From Crocinitomicaceae bacterium (GTDB taxonomy: Bacteria > Bacteroidota > Bacteroidia > Flavobacteriales_G > Salibacteraceae), in the NCBI GenBank assembly GCA_018623405.1, contig JAAZVO010000105.1:1-8405 (forward strand): DNA of 8,405 nt, in the 5' to 3' direction. Positions 7,075 to 8,405 of this stretch are shown here, in pieces. Numbering within the stretch: the first letter of the stretch is position 1; every line of letters begins with the position of its first letter. The notes beneath the pieces are model-generated. The model made no database searches. It was not told where the DNA came from and saw only the letters and a list, made by a program, of their open reading frames with translations. Made by a program: the position numbers and the translations under genes.

Positions 7075-7524
7075 ATGGAAATAAAGCAAAAAGTAATTAC
7101 TCATTTGATAAATCTAATTGAAACCCAATTAGAAAGTGTAAGCGCCGATTTAGCTGCATTGCAGGATGCAAAAGAAAACGATACCAAAAGCTCTATGGGA
7201 GATAAGTATGAAACCTCTGCAGAAATGTTAAGTGCCGAACAAGACAAACTAACCGCCCAACAGGTTAAATTACAACAGTTTCTAGTTCAATTAAGTAATT
7301 TTCAGTCAAGCAAACCTACCAAAGCAATAAAATTGGGAAGCTTAGTACAAACCAACAGAGGATTTTTTCTTATAGGAATACCATTTGGACAATTTAAAAT
7401 TGATGAACAATTTGTAATGGCAATATCGGCCGCCTCCCCTGTAGGACAGCTAATGCTAAACAAAATACAAGGAGAAAAATTTGAATTTAGAGGAGTTGGT
7501 TATGAAGTGGTTGAGGTTTGGTAA
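7075..7524 (+). CDS. GreA/GreB-like transcript-cleavage factor family protein
   Basis: This 149-residue protein has no signal peptide and is cytoplasmic. Residues 1-79 are mostly charged helix of coiled-coil type. The turn holds SSMGDKYETSAEM, which parallels the tip of GreA (GDLxENAEY). D43 and E46 then fall at the spacing of the two acidic tip residues (D41 and E44 in Escherichia coli GreA) that coordinate the second Mg ion in the RNA polymerase active centre. Residues 85-149 resemble the FKBP-like Gre C-terminal domain: LGSLVQTNRG, AISAASPVGQLMLNKIQGEKFEF (split by few residues), YEVVEVW. The SPVGQLMLNKIQGE stretch corresponds to SPIGrALlGKkvGD of GreA. Length is close to the roughly 158 residues usual for Gre factors. 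As I recall, relatives in Bacteroidota are often labelled 3-oxoacyl-ACP synthase; nothing in the sequence supports that. Function as a true cleavage factor is inferred; an anti-Gre or other RNA polymerase secondary-channel regulator is possible. Confidence 0.7.
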   Translation: MEIKQKVITHLINLIETQLESVSADLAALQDAKENDTKSSMGDKYETSAEMLSAEQDKLTAQQVKLQQFLVQLSNFQSSKPTKAIKLGSLVQTNRGFFLIGIPFGQFKIDEQFVMAISAASPVGQLMLNKIQGEKFEFRGVGYEVVEVW

Positions 7525-7592
7525 ATCATCTAAAAGCCTTATTAAAACTATTTGCGATTGAATTGTATATTTAACCAATAATCTTAATAGTT

Positions 7593-8189
7593 ATGGGAAA
7601 TATCTTCACAAAAATAAAATGGATTGCCGCGCTAGGCTTGGTGTTTATCATCGTTTTTATGACCAATCAGGTAGATAAAAAAAGCTTTGATAGCATTAAG
7701 AACTCTATAGAAAATATTTATCAAGATAGGCTTTTGGTTAAGGGTTACATCTACGATATTTCTAGCTTGCTTGAACAAAAGAAAATTGCGGTTTACACCA
7801 ACGATACCATTTTTTTTGAAGCCGAAAACGAACACATTAATGAAGCAATTGAAGCGCATTTGGGCAAGTTTTATAAAACCAAGTTGGTGAATGATGAAAA
7901 CAGGTTGCTCAACAATTTTGATGAAGATTTTCAAAAGCTAAAAACCCAAGAAATGGACTTTGATTTTTCTGAAAGCCAAAGTGCTGAAATGCTTGCGCAA
8001 CTGCAACTGCTTAGCGATGATTTATATGACCTCTCTAGAATTCAATTAGAAGAGGGTAAAAAACAATTGCAAATTGCCCAAAAGTCTGTAAACGTTGCCG
8101 ACCTTTTTTCTCAGATTGAGATTATTATTCTTGTATTAATTGCGGTAATTGTGCAGTTTATTATTCTGTATAACCCTAAAGGGAAGTAG
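7593..8189 (+). CDS. Membrane protein with chemoreceptor-type four-helix-bundle sensor domain, no signalling domain
   Basis: This 198-residue protein has one N-terminal membrane helix (about 8-24, IKWIAALGLVFIIVFMT), a largely helical, acidic periplasmic domain (about 25-170), and a second membrane helix (about 173-193, SQIEIIILVLIAVIVQFIIL). It ends five residues later with NPKGK. The segment NIYQDRLLVKGYIYDIS (41-57), just after the first helix, matches the IYxDRL motif at the start of the four-helix-bundle ligand-binding domain of methyl-accepting chemotaxis proteins (4HB_MCP). No HAMP, kinase, cyclase or MCP signalling domain follows in any frame, so it is a free-standing sensor-like module and not a truncated reading frame with visible remains. 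It starts 68 bp after the Gre-like gene on the same strand. A TATATTTA box (7566-7573) could serve as its own weak promoter. Ligand and output partner are unknown. Confidence 0.72.
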   Translation: MGNIFTKIKWIAALGLVFIIVFMTNQVDKKSFDSIKNSIENIYQDRLLVKGYIYDISSLLEQKKIAVYTNDTIFFEAENEHINEAIEAHLGKFYKTKLVNDENRLLNNFDEDFQKLKTQEMDFDFSESQSAEMLAQLQLLSDDLYDLSRIQLEEGKKQLQIAQKSVNVADLFSQIEIIILVLIAVIVQFIILYNPKGK

Positions 8190-8222
8190 GAGGGGGTGGA
8201 CCGTTTTTCGAAAACCGAAAAC

Positions 8223-8249
8223 AAAATTAAGGTTAAGGCTTAATGTTTT
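8223..8249 (+). terminator. Possible weak AT-rich terminator hairpin
   Basis: ATTAAG at 8226-8231 pairs with CTTAAT at 8239-8244 around a 7-nt loop, flanked by AAA on the left and GTTTT on the right. It lies 34 bp after the stop of the four-helix-bundle gene. The stem has only 6 bp and one G-C pair, so it may not be functional. Confidence 0.25.
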
Positions 8250-8271
8250 AAATTTTGTAAAGAATATCTAG

Positions 8272-8390
8272 TTCTCGATACGCTTCATTTTATTACGCTA
8301 CTCGACCTGACATTCTCTATAAAGGTTTGATTTTAAAAGGTTTGACCCTTCGAGTGTTGAGTTGAAGAATGAAACTCAATGTATCGAGAA
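8272..8390. repeat. Inverted pair of dispersed-repeat arms, copy B
   Basis: TTCTCGATAC at 8272-8281 is the exact reverse complement of GTATCGAGAA at 8381-8390. Inside these, the left arm contains ACTCGA and the right arm contains CTTCGAGT (8348-8355), also in inverted order, so two diverged copies of one element face each other across about 40 bp. The right arm, continued to 8401 (GAGAAGTGGGCAAAAC), matches copy A at 81-126 in the same orientation. The loop holds a direct repeat AAAGGTTTGA at 8321-8330 and 8336-8345. The sequence runs to the window edge, so the unit may be longer. No gene is seen between 8190 and 8405. Confidence 0.6.
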
Positions 8391-8405
8391 GTGGGCAAAA
8401 CCTCA

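Noticed and set aside
7632..7934. 100-codon minus-strand frame opposite the four-helix-bundle gene
   Set aside because: It is the antisense shadow of a gene with clear membrane helices and an IYQDRL motif.
8202..8217. Near-palindrome CCG-TTTTTCGAAAAC-CG after the last gene, considered as a terminator
   Set aside because: It is symmetric around TTCGAA with no room for a loop, has one mismatch and no following T run. The weak hairpin at 8226-8244 fits slightly better.

Overview
The window looks like Bacteroidota DNA, probably from the Flavobacteriales or a related aquatic lineage; I cannot narrow it further. The base composition is AT-rich. Promoter-like sites match the TAnnTTTG type -7 box of this phylum. 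A gene cluster encodes a type IX secretion system (T9SS) cargo with a gliding-motility type C-terminal domain, a PorP/SprF-family outer-membrane protein and a TPR/PD40/OmpA-like protein. This combination is characteristic of the phylum.

Layout. (1) Positions 1-71, + strand: the last 22 codons of an IS3-family transposase, with the probable right end of the element at about 73. (2) Positions 74-352: no gene, but a stack of repeats. These are a dispersed element at 81-126, a weak GC-richer hairpin near 164-193, and a strictly phased 7-bp tandem repeat at 195-282. (3) Positions 353-7013, - strand: a three-gene operon read from right to left. It runs from a 1263-residue secreted protein (DUF7948-like N-terminus, SBBP propeller, PKD and Ig-like modules, type B CTD) to a PorP/SprF protein and then to a TPR-PD40-OmpA-like protein. 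The junctions overlap by 4 nt and 1 nt, so translation is likely coupled. (4) Positions 7014-7074: a 61-bp divergent promoter region. (5) Positions 7075-7524, + strand: a GreA/GreB-like factor. (6) Positions 7593-8189, + strand: a two-helix membrane protein with a chemoreceptor-type four-helix-bundle periplasmic domain and no cytoplasmic signalling domain. (7) Positions 8190-8405: a possible weak terminator, then an inverted pair of the same repeat family as at 81-126.

How the genes may work together. The large protein is the probable T9SS client. The PorP/SprF protein is its probable dedicated outer-membrane partner, by analogy with SprB/SprF of Flavobacterium johnsoniae. The OmpA-like protein probably links the assembly to the periplasm or cell wall, although its peptidoglycan-binding signature is degenerate. 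The two rightward genes have no evident functional link to this operon. I see no wholly new system. The points most worth a second look are the hidden transposase tail, the heptad repeat with its mid-array change of unit, the repeat family on both sides of the gene block, the altered OmpA motif, and the Gre-like protein with an intact acidic tip.
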